From positions 1 to 64,000 of the forward strand of contig JAJYAM010000003.1 in the NCBI GenBank assembly GCA_021779535.1: a stretch of DNA of 64,000 nt, in the 5' to 3' direction. Position numbers and translations under genes: made by a program. Numbering within the stretch: position 1 is the first letter of the stretch; each line of letters begins with the position of its first letter. The notes below the pieces were generated by a model that saw only the letters and a program-made list of their open reading frames with translations, ran no database searches and had not been told where the DNA came from. The DNA comes from Pseudomonadota bacterium. GTDB lineage: Bacteria > Pseudomonadota > Gammaproteobacteria > Steroidobacterales > Steroidobacteraceae. Positions 50,941 through 64,000 of this stretch are shown here, piece after piece.

Positions 50941-51668
50941 GCGAAACCATGCGCCGCGCGTTGGTCACCGGCGGGAGCGGCGCGATCGGCGCGGCGATCT
51001 GCCGGCGCCTCGCGGCCGCGGGCCGGGAAGTGTGGGTGCACGCACACCGCAACCTCGCCGCCGCGGAATCGGTCGTCGCCGCGATCCGGGCCGACGGCGG
51101 CCGGGCGCACGCGATCGCCTTCGACGTGACCGATGCCGCCGCGAGCCGCGCGGCGCTCGCGCCGCTGGTCGAAGACCGACCCGTGCAGATCCTGGTCAAC
51201 AACGCCGGGCTCCACGACGACGCGCCGTTCGCCGGGATGAGCACCGAGCAGTGGCACCGGGTGATCGACGTCTCCCTGAACGGATTCCATCACGTGACCC
51301 AGCCCGTGCTGTTGCCGATGATCCGCAGCCGCTGGGGCCGCATCGTGAACGTGACCTCGATCGCGGGGCTGCTCGGCAATCGGGGTCAGGTGAACTACGC
51401 GGCCGCGAAGGGCGCGCTGCACGCGGCGACCAAGGCGCTGTGTCTCGAGGTCGCGAGCCGCGGAGTCACCGTGAACGCGGTCGCGCCGGGCGTGATCGCG
51501 ACGCCGATGAGCGCCGCGGCGTTCGACGATGAGCGCATCGCGGCACTCGTGCCGATGCAGCGCGCGGGGCGAACGGACGAGGTCGCGAGCTTGGTCGGCT
51601 ACCTGGCGTCCGACGAAGCGTCGTACGTGACCGGCCAGGTGATCGCGGTCGGCGGCGGGCTCGGCTGA
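50937..51668 (+). CDS. 3-ketoacyl-ACP reductase, FabG-like (ApeQ-like)
   Basis: A 243-residue short-chain dehydrogenase. The NADPH-binding glycine motif is TGGSGAIG (11-18), followed by NNAG (88-91). The catalytic Ser, Tyr and Lys are S141, Y154 and K158 in [20 protein letters not shown]. The C-terminus ([20 protein letters not shown]) is typical of FabG. It reduces the 3-keto group after each condensation. It is the last gene of the cluster, coupled to the dehydratase by ATGA. The next gene, rimO, appears to have its own promoter. Confidence 0.92.
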   Translation: MSETMRRALVTGGSGAIGAAICRRLAAAGREVWVHAHRNLAAAESVVAAIRADGGRAHAIAFDVTDAAASRAALAPLVEDRPVQILVNNAGLHDDAPFAGMSTEQWHRVIDVSLNGFHHVTQPVLLPMIRSRWGRIVNVTSIAGLLGNRGQVNYAAAKGALHAATKALCLEVASRGVTVNAVAPGVIATPMSAAAFDDERIAALVPMQRAGRTDEVASLVGYLASDEASYVTGQVIAVGGGLG

Positions 51669-51723
51669 ATCGCGCCTGGGGCTCGCCGTGCAGGCCGGTG
51701 TCGGCGGCGGGCGCGATTTGCAT

Positions 51724-51729
51724 TACAAT
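51724..51729 (+). promoter_or_regulatory. Candidate -10 box for rimO
   Basis: TACAAT (five of six consensus bases) lies 55 bases after the ketoreductase stop and 38 before the preferred rimO GTG. It overlaps an in-frame ATG (51728), which argues against that ATG as the start. No strong -35 is seen. Confidence 0.42.
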
Positions 51730-51766
51730 GCGCTCCCCGTTCGGCCATCGTTCCCGCCCCTCCCCC

Positions 51767-53131
51767 GTGAAAGCCCCGTCCCGCAAGACCCCGAAAGTCG
51801 GGTTCGTGAGCCTCGGCTGCCCGAAGGCACTCGTCGATTCGGAGCGGATCCTGACCCGGCTGCGCGCGGAAGGCTACGAGGTCGCCTCGACCTACCGTGC
51901 CGCGGACCTGGTCGTCGTGAACACCTGCGGCTTCATCGACGCCGCGGTCGAGGAGTCGCTCGACGCGATCGGCGAAGCGCTCGCCGAGAACGGCAAGGTG
52001 ATCGTGACCGGCTGTCTCGGTGCGCGGCCCGAGCGCATCCTCGAACGCCACCCCGGGGTGCTCAAGGTCACCGGGCCGCAGCGTTACGAGGAGGTCGTCG
52101 CGACGGTGCACGAGCACCTGCCACCGCAACACGAGCCGTTCCTCGACCTGATCCCCGCGCAGGGCGTGCGCCTGACGCCGCGCCACTACGCTTATTTGAA
52201 GGTCTCCGAGGGCTGCAACAACCGCTGCAGCTTCTGCATCATCCCGGCGATGCGCGGCCGTCTCGCGAGCCGCCCGCTCGCGGACGTGTTGCAGGAGGCC
52301 GAGGCGCTCGCGCGCGCCGGCGTCAAGGAGATCCTGGTGATCTCCCAGGATACCAGCGCGTACGGGGTGGACCTGAAGTACCCGCCGGCGACCTGGCGCG
52401 GACGGGCGTGGCGCACGCGCTTTCACGACCTTGCCGCGGCGCTCGGCGAGCTCGGCGTCTGGATCCGGCTGCACTACGTGTACCCGTATCCGCACGTCGA
52501 CGGGGTGATCGAGCTGATGGCCGAGGGCCGCGTGTTGCCCTATCTCGACGTCCCGTTCCAGCACGCGAGCGCGCGCGTCCTGAAGCGGATGCGCCGACCC
52601 GCCGCGGCCGAGAACACCCTCGAGCGCATCGCCGCGTGGCGCACGGCGGTTCCCGACCTCGCGATCCGCAGCACCTTCATCGTCGGCTTCCCGGGCGAGA
52701 CCGAGCGCGACTTCGAGGAGCTGCTCGACTGGGCGCGTGCCGCGCAACTCGACCGGGTCGGCTGCTTCGAGTACTCGGCGGTCGAGGGCGCCGCGGCGAA
52801 CGATCTCGGCCAGCCGTCGGTACCCGCCGAGGTCAAGGCCGAGCGCCGCCGCCGGTTCATGGAGGCGAGCGCCGCGATCAGCGCCGCGCGGCTCGCACGC
52901 CGGCGCGGGCGACGCCTGCAAGTCCTGGTCGATCGGATCGAGGGCGACGTCGCGATCGCGCGGTCGAGCGCCGATGCGCCGGAAATCGACGGCGTCGTGC
53001 GGATCGCGGCCGGCGGCCGGCTCGCGATCGGCTCGTTCGTCGATGTCGAGGTCACCGGCACCGACGCGTACGACCTCGACGCACGCATCATCACCCCGCC
53101 GGACCGGGTCCGGCCTACGTCCGGAGAGTAA
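51767..53131 (+). CDS. rimO: Ribosomal protein S12 methylthiotransferase RimO
   Basis: A 454-residue radical-SAM methylthiotransferase that modifies Asp-89 of ribosomal protein S12. The N-terminal UPF0004 domain has three cluster cysteines (C18 in [15 protein letters not shown]54 in [14 protein letters not shown]83 in TGCLGARPE). The radical-SAM domain has C150-x3-C154-x2-C157 in [16 protein letters not shown]-terminal TRAM domain contains [19 protein letters not shown]. Motifs such as [20 protein letters not shown] follow RimO rather than MiaB. GTG 51767 gives the usual RimO N-terminus but has no Shine-Dalgarno sequence; ATG 51728 would add 13 residues and overlaps a -10-like box. Confidence 0.94.
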   Translation: MKAPSRKTPKVGFVSLGCPKALVDSERILTRLRAEGYEVASTYRAADLVVVNTCGFIDAAVEESLDAIGEALAENGKVIVTGCLGARPERILERHPGVLKVTGPQRYEEVVATVHEHLPPQHEPFLDLIPAQGVRLTPRHYAYLKVSEGCNNRCSFCIIPAMRGRLASRPLADVLQEAEALARAGVKEILVISQDTSAYGVDLKYPPATWRGRAWRTRFHDLAAALGELGVWIRLHYVYPYPHVDGVIELMAEGRVLPYLDVPFQHASARVLKRMRRPAAAENTLERIAAWRTAVPDLAIRSTFIVGFPGETERDFEELLDWARAAQLDRVGCFEYSAVEGAAANDLGQPSVPAEVKAERRRRFMEASAAISAARLARRRGRRLQVLVDRIEGDVAIARSSADAPEIDGVVRIAAGGRLAIGSFVDVEVTGTDAYDLDARIITPPDRVRPTSGE

Positions 53132-53135
53132 ACCC

Positions 53136-53618
53136 ATGGAAGTCAACGCCGATCGTGTCGTCACGATTCACTACACGCTGCGCAACGACGCGAACGAGGT
53201 CCTCGACAGCTCCTCGGGCGGCGAGCCGCTCGCGTACATCCAGGGCCACGGCAACATCGTCTCAGGACTGGAAAGGGCGCTCGAGGGTCGGCGGAGCGGC
53301 GACCGCTTCTCGGTGACGGTACCGCCGGCGGAAGGCTACGGCGTGCGCGATCCGGCGCTGGTGCAGCGCCTGCCGCGGCGAGCGCTGCAAGGGGCCGGCG
53401 AGATCCAGCGCGGCATGCAGTTCCAGGCGCGCGATCAGAACGGCGTGCGCGTGTTCACCGTGACCGGGGTCGCGGGCGACATGGTCACTCTCGACGGCAA
53501 TCACCCGCTCGCCGACCAGAACCTGAATTTCGAGATCGAGGTCGTCGACGTGCGCGAAGCGACCGCCGAGGAGCTCGAGCACGGTCACGTGCACGGCGCG
53601 GGCGGACATCACCACTAG
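53136..53618 (+). CDS. SlyD-type FKBP peptidyl-prolyl isomerase
   Basis: A 160-residue FKBP. The opening DRVVTIHYTLRNDANEVLDS and AYIQGHGNIVSGLERALEG match the SlyD half-domain of the FKBP fold. An insert-in-flap domain lies at about 70-125 (AEGYGVRDPALVQRLPRR, GMQFQARDQNG, GNHPLADQNLNFEIEVVDVR), giving chaperone activity. The tail is His-rich (HGHVHGAGGHHH) and could bind nickel or other metals, although it is much shorter than the E. coli SlyD tail. GGAGAGTAAACCC precedes ATG 53136, four bases after the rimO stop, so it may be co-transcribed with rimO. Confidence 0.92.
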   Translation: MEVNADRVVTIHYTLRNDANEVLDSSSGGEPLAYIQGHGNIVSGLERALEGRRSGDRFSVTVPPAEGYGVRDPALVQRLPRRALQGAGEIQRGMQFQARDQNGVRVFTVTGVAGDMVTLDGNHPLADQNLNFEIEVVDVREATAEELEHGHVHGAGGHHH

Positions 53619-53632
53619 CCGGGGGCCCCGGC
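53618..53632 (+). terminator. Possible stem-loop after the SlyD-like gene
   Basis: GCCGGGGGCCCCGGC starts at the last base of the stop codon and is self-complementary. It lacks the T-tract of a standard intrinsic terminator, so it may only be a GC-rich palindrome or mRNA end stabiliser. Confidence 0.3.
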
Positions 53633-53718
53633 ATCCGGATGGCGGTGCCGGACGTCGCCTGAATTCGACATAAGCGGGCTCGGTCGCGCGGCGCCTTTCC
53701 GGCCCGCGCTCCCCGGTG

Positions 53719-53724
53719 CATAAT
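53719..53724 (+). promoter_or_regulatory. Candidate -10 box for the PilZ/UvrA/GT39 set
   Basis: CATAAT (five of six consensus bases) lies 37 bases before the PilZ ATG (53762). It overlaps an in-frame ATG (53723), which is therefore unlikely to be the translation start. The 143-base gap before PilZ otherwise shows only the GC-rich stem-loop at its left end. Confidence 0.42.
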
Positions 53725-53761
53725 GATCACGCTTCCCGGATCTCGCGAAGAGGCGCCACGC

Positions 53762-54023
53762 ATGGAACGTCGTTTGCACACCCGTCACCGCGCGCGTACG
53801 ACCGTATACGTCGTGATGCCGGGCCGTAAGGGCCGGATCTGCAGGGCGCAGAACCTGAGCGCGAGCGGCGTGTTCGTCGAGACCCGCAACCTCGGCTTGC
53901 GCAAGGGGCAACACGTCGAACTCGCGTTCGCGATCAACCTGGGGCTCGTGACCAAGATCCACCGGCGCACCGCGGTCGTCGCGCACGTGACGCACGGCGG
54001 CACCGGGCTGATGATGGAACAGT

Positions 54024-54037
<14 letters not shown>
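53762..54037 (+). CDS. Short PilZ-domain protein, putative c-di-GMP receptor
   Basis: A 91-residue protein consisting only of a PilZ-like domain. The Arg-rich N-terminal switch is RRLHTRHRARTTVYVVM and the second motif AQNLSASGVFVETRNLGL, corresponding to RxxxR and (D/N)xSxxG. Both c-di-GMP-binding elements therefore look present. The last part (FAINLGLVTKIHRRTAVVAH) completes the barrel. The start ATG 53762 has AGAGG about nine bases upstream. The last 14 bases overlap the start of the long UvrA gene, so PilZ and UvrA are likely translated from one message, an unusual pairing. Confidence 0.85.
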
Positions 54038-59475
<5,438 letters not shown>

Positions 59476-59483
<8 letters not shown>

Positions 59484-61248
59484 CAACGCCAAATCGCTGG
59501 TCGCCGGATTGTTCCTCGCGGTGCTCGCCGCGTGGTGCGTCGGCCTGTTCGCGCGCGCGTACTGGACCCCGGACGAGCCGCGCGAAGCCGATCTGGCGTG
59601 GCGCATGAGCTGGCAGGCGCAGAAGTCCGTGCCGCTGCTCGCGGGGACCCCGTTCTGCGAGAAGCCGCCGCTCACCTACTGGCTCGCGGGCGCCGCGATG
59701 CGCGCGTTCGGTCGATCGGCCTGGGCCGCGCGCCTGCCGAACCTGCTGTACGCGCTGATCACCGCGCTCGCGACCTACCTGCTCGCGCGGCGCGCCGCGG
59801 GGCCGCTCGCGGCCGCGGCGAGCGCCGCCGCGGTGTCGACCTTTCTGCTCGCGTACCAGGTCGCGATCTGGCTCGCGACCGACGCGCCGTTGCTCGCGGC
59901 CGTCGCCGTCGCGCTGCTCGGCGCATACCAAGGATTCTATGCCCGCCGCACCGCCGAGCGGCTGCGCGGCTACACGCTGATGCACGTCGCGGTCGCGGTC
60001 GGCTTTCTCGCGAAGAGCGGCGCGGCCTGGATGGTTCCGGCGCTCGCGCTCGCGACGCTGATCGTGTGGGAGCGACGCTGGCGGGAACTGGGGCGGTGGG
60101 AACTGTACGTCGGCCTGATCGCGCAGGTCGCGGTGATCGGCCTGTGGGTGGACGCGGTCTACCGCGGCCACGACGGACCGGCGCACCTGCGGGTCTTCTT
60201 CTGGGACAACCTGGTCGGCCGATTCACGAAGGTGGCCGCCCCGACGGGCTTGCAGTACACGACCGGACACCGGAACTACCTCGGCAAGTACCTCGTCGAG
60301 CTGCCGCTGTACCTGTGGCCGTGGCCGCTGCTGGTCGCGGCCGCGGTGCGGCGCGCCTGGCGGGAACGCGCGGCGCGCCCCGAGGCGCTGCGCGCGGTGC
60401 GATTCGCGCTCGCGTGCCTCGTGCCGACCCTCGCGTTGCTGTCGGTCGCCGCGACCGCCCGCGACATCTACTTCGCGCCGGCGCTGCCGGGCGCCGCGCT
60501 GCTGCTCGGCTGGTGGGTGCGAACCGCCTCCGCGGCGCCGGATCGGTGGGATCGGGGCGCGGTGCGCGCAACGGCGGCGATGCTGATGCTCGCGAGCGCG
60601 GCGGCGGCCGCCGCCGCCGCGCTGGTCGGTTACGAGGCGTGGCCGGCGCTGCCGTCGCGGCTCGCGTACGTCGTGATTTGCGGTGCCGGCGTGGTGGCCG
60701 CGGCCGCGCTCGCGCGGCGCGGCTACGCGCTCGCCGGCGCCCGGCTGCCGGCTGCGCTCGCGGCCCTGCTCGTCGCGTACTGCGCGCTGTGCGTGCTGCC
60801 CGCGACGCAGATCTATCCGCAGGTCGACCGTTGGCACGACCTGCGGTCGGTCGGCCGGGCGCTGCGCGCCGATCTCGACGGCGCGCCGCTCGCGCTGATC
60901 GGCGCCGACGAGACCACCCGGGCCTGGGTCGATCTGTACACGACCGTGCACGTGGCGCGCGTCGCGGCGCCGCTCGGCGCGCGGCGGCTGGAGCGGCTGC
61001 GGGCGGCCGCGCTCGCGGATCCGCGGGAGCGCTTCCTCGTGCAACTCGGCGGCCGGGTTTGGCCGCCACGCATCGTCGCGCTCGCGCGCGCGTTCGGGAT
61101 CCATCCGCACGGCCACGGGAACGGTGTCCCCGCGTGGGTCGGTCCCGCGGACCTCGTCGTCGAAAAGATCTATGCGTTGCCGTTCGGGAGACGCTACGCG
61201 TTGCTGCGGCCGGCCGCGGCGACGCGCTCGAACAGCGCTTCGTACTGA
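59476..61248 (+). CDS. ArnT-like GT39-family polyprenyl-linked glycosyltransferase
   Basis: A 590-residue polytopic membrane protein of the ArnT/PMT superfamily. The first periplasmic loop carries the catalytic acidic pair in WTPDEPREADLAWRM, followed by GTPFCEKPPLTYWLAGAAMR, both hallmarks of ArnT. About ten to twelve helices follow up to residue 460, then a soluble C-terminal part. It would transfer a sugar such as an aminoarabinose-type residue from a polyprenyl carrier to lipid A or another acceptor in the periplasm; no Arn pathway genes are nearby to identify the sugar. GTG 59476 overlaps the UvrA stop by eight bases. Its 3' end overlaps glgA, which is convergent, by 55 bases. Confidence 0.86.
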
Positions 61249-62669
61249 AGGATCTGGCGCCCCCAGGAGAAGTCCTCCGCCATCGCATTGCGCATCAGTC
61301 GCCGCCAGGCGGTCGGGTCGCGGTACCAGTCGAGCGTCGTGTCGAGCGCCCACGCAACCGCCGTGGCGTCGTAGTCATTGAACACGCAGCCGGTGCCGGC
61401 GCCGGTCGCCGGATCGAAAGGGGTCACGGTGTCGGCCAGGCCGCCGGTGCGATGGACGATCGGGATCGTGCCGTAACGCAGGCTGTACATCTGGTTCAAG
61501 CCGCACGGCTCGTAGCGCGACGGCATCAGGAACGCGTCGCTCCCGGCCTCGATCGCGTGCGCCCGGGCTTCGTCGTAGCCGTGGTGGAACGCGAAGCGTC
61601 CTGGGAAACGGCGGCCCATCGCGTCGAAGAACTCGGCGTAACGCGCATCGCCGGCGCCGAGCACCACGAACGCGCACTCGCCGCGCTCGAGGAAACCCGG
61701 CAGCGCCTCGATCAGCAAATCGATCCCCTTCTGCTCCGTGAGCCGTCCGACCATGCCGATCAGCGGCACGCCGGATTCGATCGCGAGCTCCGCGAGCTCG
61801 ATCAGCGCGCGTTTGTTCGCGGCCTTGCCGTCGAGGTGCGCCGGATCGAAATGCGCGCGCAGGTACGGATCGACGCGCGGATCCCATTCGGTGTAGTCGA
61901 CGCCGTTCAGAATGCCGACGACCTCGTCCGGCCGCGCTCGCAGCGCATCCTGCAACCCCGCACCGAGCGGCGCCGAGCGGATCTCGCGCGCATAGGTCGG
62001 GCTCACGGTCGTGACCGCGTCGGCGTGGCGGATCCCCGTCTTCAGCGCGTTGACGAAGCCGCGCGCGAGATCCGCCGGGTCGAGCAGCGCCTCGTTCGCG
62101 CCGAGGGCGAGGTCGCCGAGCGCGGTGGACGGCATGTAGCCCTGATAACCGATGTTGTGGATCGTCAACACGGTCCGCGAGCCGGCGAAGATCCGGTCCC
62201 AGCCGTAGACCGTTCGCAGCAGCAGCGGCAACAACGCCGCGTGCCAGTCGTTGCAGTGGAACACGTCCGGCGCGAAACCGAGTCGCTGGCAGGATTCGAT
62301 CACCGCGCGCGTGTACAGCAGGAATCGCCGATACTCATCGGCGTCCTCGGTGTAGTAGGAGCGTCGATCGAACATCGCCGGGCAGTCGATGAAGTACGCC
62401 GGGACGTCGGTGCCCGGCAGCGCCGCGGTGCGCAGCGAGAACTCGTAACGGATGCCGCCGAGCGACACCGGCACCTGCGCGGCCTCGGGCACCTCGGCGA
62501 ACCTCCAGCCCGCGCCCCGAACCGCGCGATAGAGCGGCAGGAACGGCCGCACGTCGTGGCCTCGCCGCGCGAATTCCCGGGCCAACGCGCCGGCGACGTC
62601 CGCGAGACCGCCGGTCTTCGCGAACGGCACCATCTCGGCGGACAACAGGCAAATCTTCAGCGGCGGCAC
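61194..62669 (-). CDS. glgA: Glycogen synthase (ADP-glucose, GT5)
   Basis: A 491-residue GT-B enzyme that extends alpha-1,4-glucan chains from ADP-glucose. The N-terminal domain begins LKICLLSAEMVPFAKTGGLA with the KTGGL ADP-glucose motif, followed by FHCNDWHAALLPLLL. The C-terminal domain has GMVGRLTEQKGIDLLIEALP and the catalytic loop FLMPSRYEPCGLNQMYSLRY, ending in the TGGLADTV motif. The length is normal (about 480). Start GTG 62669: an extended -10 box lies only a few bases upstream, so the message may be leaderless. It is divergent from glgC, giving a two-gene glycogen locus. Confidence 0.94.
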   Translation of the reverse strand: MPPLKICLLSAEMVPFAKTGGLADVAGALAREFARRGHDVRPFLPLYRAVRGAGWRFAEVPEAAQVPVSLGGIRYEFSLRTAALPGTDVPAYFIDCPAMFDRRSYYTEDADEYRRFLLYTRAVIESCQRLGFAPDVFHCNDWHAALLPLLLRTVYGWDRIFAGSRTVLTIHNIGYQGYMPSTALGDLALGANEALLDPADLARGFVNALKTGIRHADAVTTVSPTYAREIRSAPLGAGLQDALRARPDEVVGILNGVDYTEWDPRVDPYLRAHFDPAHLDGKAANKRALIELAELAIESGVPLIGMVGRLTEQKGIDLLIEALPGFLERGECAFVVLGAGDARYAEFFDAMGRRFPGRFAFHHGYDEARAHAIEAGSDAFLMPSRYEPCGLNQMYSLRYGTIPIVHRTGGLADTVTPFDPATGAGTGCVFNDYDATAVAWALDTTLDWYRDPTAWRRLMRNAMAEDFSWGRQILQYEALFERVAAAGRSNA

Positions 62670-62675
62670 ACCGCG

Positions 62676-62684
62676 AGTGTAACA
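62676..62684 (-). promoter_or_regulatory. Extended -10 promoter element of glgA
   Basis: Read on the minus strand the sequence is TG-T-TACACT, an extended -10 (TGn followed by a hexamer matching four of six consensus bases). The GTG start of glgA begins five bases after the hexamer, where transcription would start, and no Shine-Dalgarno sequence is present, so leaderless translation is possible. Confidence 0.42.
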
Positions 62685-62788
62685 AACGACGACCGGCGAA
62701 ACCTGATGCGCGCCCGGGACGACTGTGGCAGTCTCTCGGGATCGGGAAGGAGCAAGGGGTCCGCTCCGCAGAGCGCGAGGCAGCCACG

Positions 62789-64000
62789 ATGGCACACGAG
62801 CATTCCGCCCGGAACAACACCGGTCGATACGTGAGTCGACTGACGAGCGGCACGCTCGCGGTCGTGATGGCCGGTGGCCGCGGCGAGCGTCTCAAGGGGC
62901 TCACCGAGCATCGCTGCAAGCCCGCGACGCCGTTCGGCGGCAAGTTCCGGATCGTCGACTTCGTGCTGTCGAACTGCGTGAATTCCGGCATCCGTCAGAT
63001 CGCGGTGCTCACGCAATACAAGTCGCAGTCGCTGATCCAGCACGTGCAGCGGGGATGGGGCTATCTTCGCGGCGAGCTCGGCGAATTCATCGAGCTGATT
63101 CCGGCGCAACAACAGATCGGCGAGTGCTGGTACCGCGGCACCGCGGACGCGGTGTACCAGAACCTCGAGTTCATCCGGGGTCACCACCCGACGCACGTGC
63201 TGGTGCTCGCGGGCGACCATATCTACAAGATGGACTACGGTCCGATGATCGCCTATCACGAGCAATGCGAGGCGGCGATCACGGTCGGCGTGGTCGACGT
63301 GCCGGTCGAACGGGCGAGCGAGTTCGGCATCGTCACGACGGACGATACCAATCGGGTCGTGAAGTTCACCGAGAAGCCGCGCGACCCGGACCCGATTCCC
63401 GGCCGCCCGGGACTCGCGCGCGCGTCGATGGGAATCTACGTGATCGGGACCGATCGTCTGGAAAAGATGTTGACCGACGATTCCGCCGATCCGGGCAGCA
63501 GCCACGACTTCGGCAAGAACATCCTTCCGCCGGCGATCGATCGGATGCGGGTATTCGCGTACCCGTTCTACGACGTGGAGACCCGGGCACAGAGCTATTG
63601 GCGCGACGTCGGCAACCTGGACGCGTTCTACGAAGCGAACATGGAACTCATCGCGGTGAACCCCGAGCTGAACGTCTACGATCAGCAATGGCCGATCTGG
63701 ACCTATCAGGCACAACAGCCCCCGGCGAAATTCGTGTTCGACGAGGACGGCCGGCGCGGCATGGCGGTGAATTCGATGACCGCCGGCGGCTGCATCATCT
63801 CCGGCGCGCACATCTCGCGGTCGCTCTTGTCGACGGATGTTCGCGTGGACGAAGGCTCGCGCGTCGAGGATTCCGTGATCCTGCCGTCGGTCTCGATCGG
63901 CCGTCGTTGCGCGATCCGTCGCTGCATCATCGACGAGCACTGCGTGATCCCCGACGGGATGCGGATCGGATTCGACCCGGCGACGGACGCCGAGCGTTTC
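62789..64000 (+). CDS. glgC: Glucose-1-phosphate adenylyltransferase, 3' end cut by window
   Basis: The first 404 codons are present without a stop. The enzyme makes ADP-glucose from glucose-1-phosphate and ATP, the substrate for GlgA. The N-terminal nucleotidyltransferase domain has LAVVMAGGRGERLKGLTEHR, KPATPFGGKFRIVDFVLSNC, WYRGTADAVYQNL and VLAGDHIYKMDYGPM; FTEKPRDPDPIPG and the glucose-phosphate site follow. The C-terminal left-handed helix begins near residue 320 (GGCIISGAHISRSLL, VILPSVSIGRRCAIRRCIID). Compared with E. coli GlgC (431 residues), only about 20 residues should be missing. GAGG lies about ten bases before ATG 62789. It is divergent from glgA with about 120 bases between starts. 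Confidence 0.95.
   Translation, partial: MAHEHSARNNTGRYVSRLTSGTLAVVMAGGRGERLKGLTEHRCKPATPFGGKFRIVDFVLSNCVNSGIRQIAVLTQYKSQSLIQHVQRGWGYLRGELGEFIELIPAQQQIGECWYRGTADAVYQNLEFIRGHHPTHVLVLAGDHIYKMDYGPMIAYHEQCEAAITVGVVDVPVERASEFGIVTTDDTNRVVKFTEKPRDPDPIPGRPGLARASMGIYVIGTDRLEKMLTDDSADPGSSHDFGKNILPPAIDRMRVFAYPFYDVETRAQSYWRDVGNLDAFYEANMELIAVNPELNVYDQQWPIWTYQAQQPPAKFVFDEDGRRGMAVNSMTAGGCIISGAHISRSLLSTDVRVDEGSRVEDSVILPSVSIGRRCAIRRCIIDEHCVIPDGMRIGFDPATDAERF

Noticed and set aside
51728-51766. ATG 51728 as the start of rimO
   Set aside because: It overlaps a TACAAT -10-like box and adds residues not seen in RimO; GTG 51767 gives the usual N-terminus, though it lacks a Shine-Dalgarno sequence.
53723-53761. 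ATG 53723 as the PilZ start
   Set aside because: It lies within the CATAAT promoter-like box, and the domain begins at the ATG 53762, which has a ribosome site.

Overview
The window is very GC-rich chromosomal DNA (roughly 70% by eye), densely coding, with many neighbouring genes joined by ATGA/GTGA overlaps. It shows no phage, IS element, CRISPR array, rRNA or tRNA. The gene content (TamAB, an 88-residue YbiI-like DksA protein, a YajR-like MFS carrier with C-terminal domain, RimO, a SlyD-type FKBP, GlgA/GlgC, an aryl-polyene-type cluster, glutathione-dependent formaldehyde enzymes) points to a free-living aerobic proteobacterium. A gammaproteobacterium of the Xanthomonadales/Nevskiales/Steroidobacterales kind seems most likely, but a betaproteobacterium cannot be excluded from sequence alone.

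Layout. 1-2650: 3' end of S-formylglutathione hydrolase, an exported Tyr/Pro-rich protein, an MscS channel and a Gfa enzyme. 2689-5047: an exported GH13 glucosidase and a convergent exported protein. 5151-7970 (minus): GST, a TIGR02466 putative 2OG-Fe(II) oxygenase and an MttB-family methyltransferase. 8039-12646: an ECF sigma/membrane-partner pair, a bactofilin-like/RDD fusion and other small membrane proteins. 12738-19875 (minus): a C-methyltransferase followed by tamA and tamB. 19984-24737: a trimethylamine/dimethylamine dehydrogenase-like flavoprotein divergent from a second MttB-family protein, separated by an AT-rich palindromic operator, then a DUF2817 peptidase. 24918-39836: an M16 peptidase, an ArsC-like protein, a TerC-family protein, a VPS10-like repeat protein coupled to a serine hydrolase, the YbiI- and YajR-like genes, and a response regulator / histidine kinase / M13 peptidase operon.

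40065-51668 (plus) is a compact fatty-acid-like cluster of the aryl polyene (APE/xanthomonadin) type: two acyltransferases, a glycosyltransferase, ACP, AMP-ligase, two hotdog dehydratases, LolA-like protein, MMPL exporter, NodB-type deacetylase, ketosynthase, chain-length-factor-like protein and ketoreductase. It has fewer parts than the standard cluster: one ACP, one catalytic ketosynthase, and no thioesterase or ammonia-lyase. A 25-codon micro-ORF is coupled at both ends between ACP and ligase.

51767-64000: rimO, slyD-like, then PilZ - double-length UvrA - GT39 transferase as an overlapping set, and divergent glgA/glgC (glgC cut by the window end).

How the parts may fit together (inference): the two MttB-family proteins and the TMADH-like enzyme suggest breakdown of methylated amines, which releases formaldehyde; Gfa and FghA at the left end form a glutathione route for removing it. 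The candidate regulatory site between the TMADH-like and MttB-like genes and the reduced polyene cluster are the most interesting targets.
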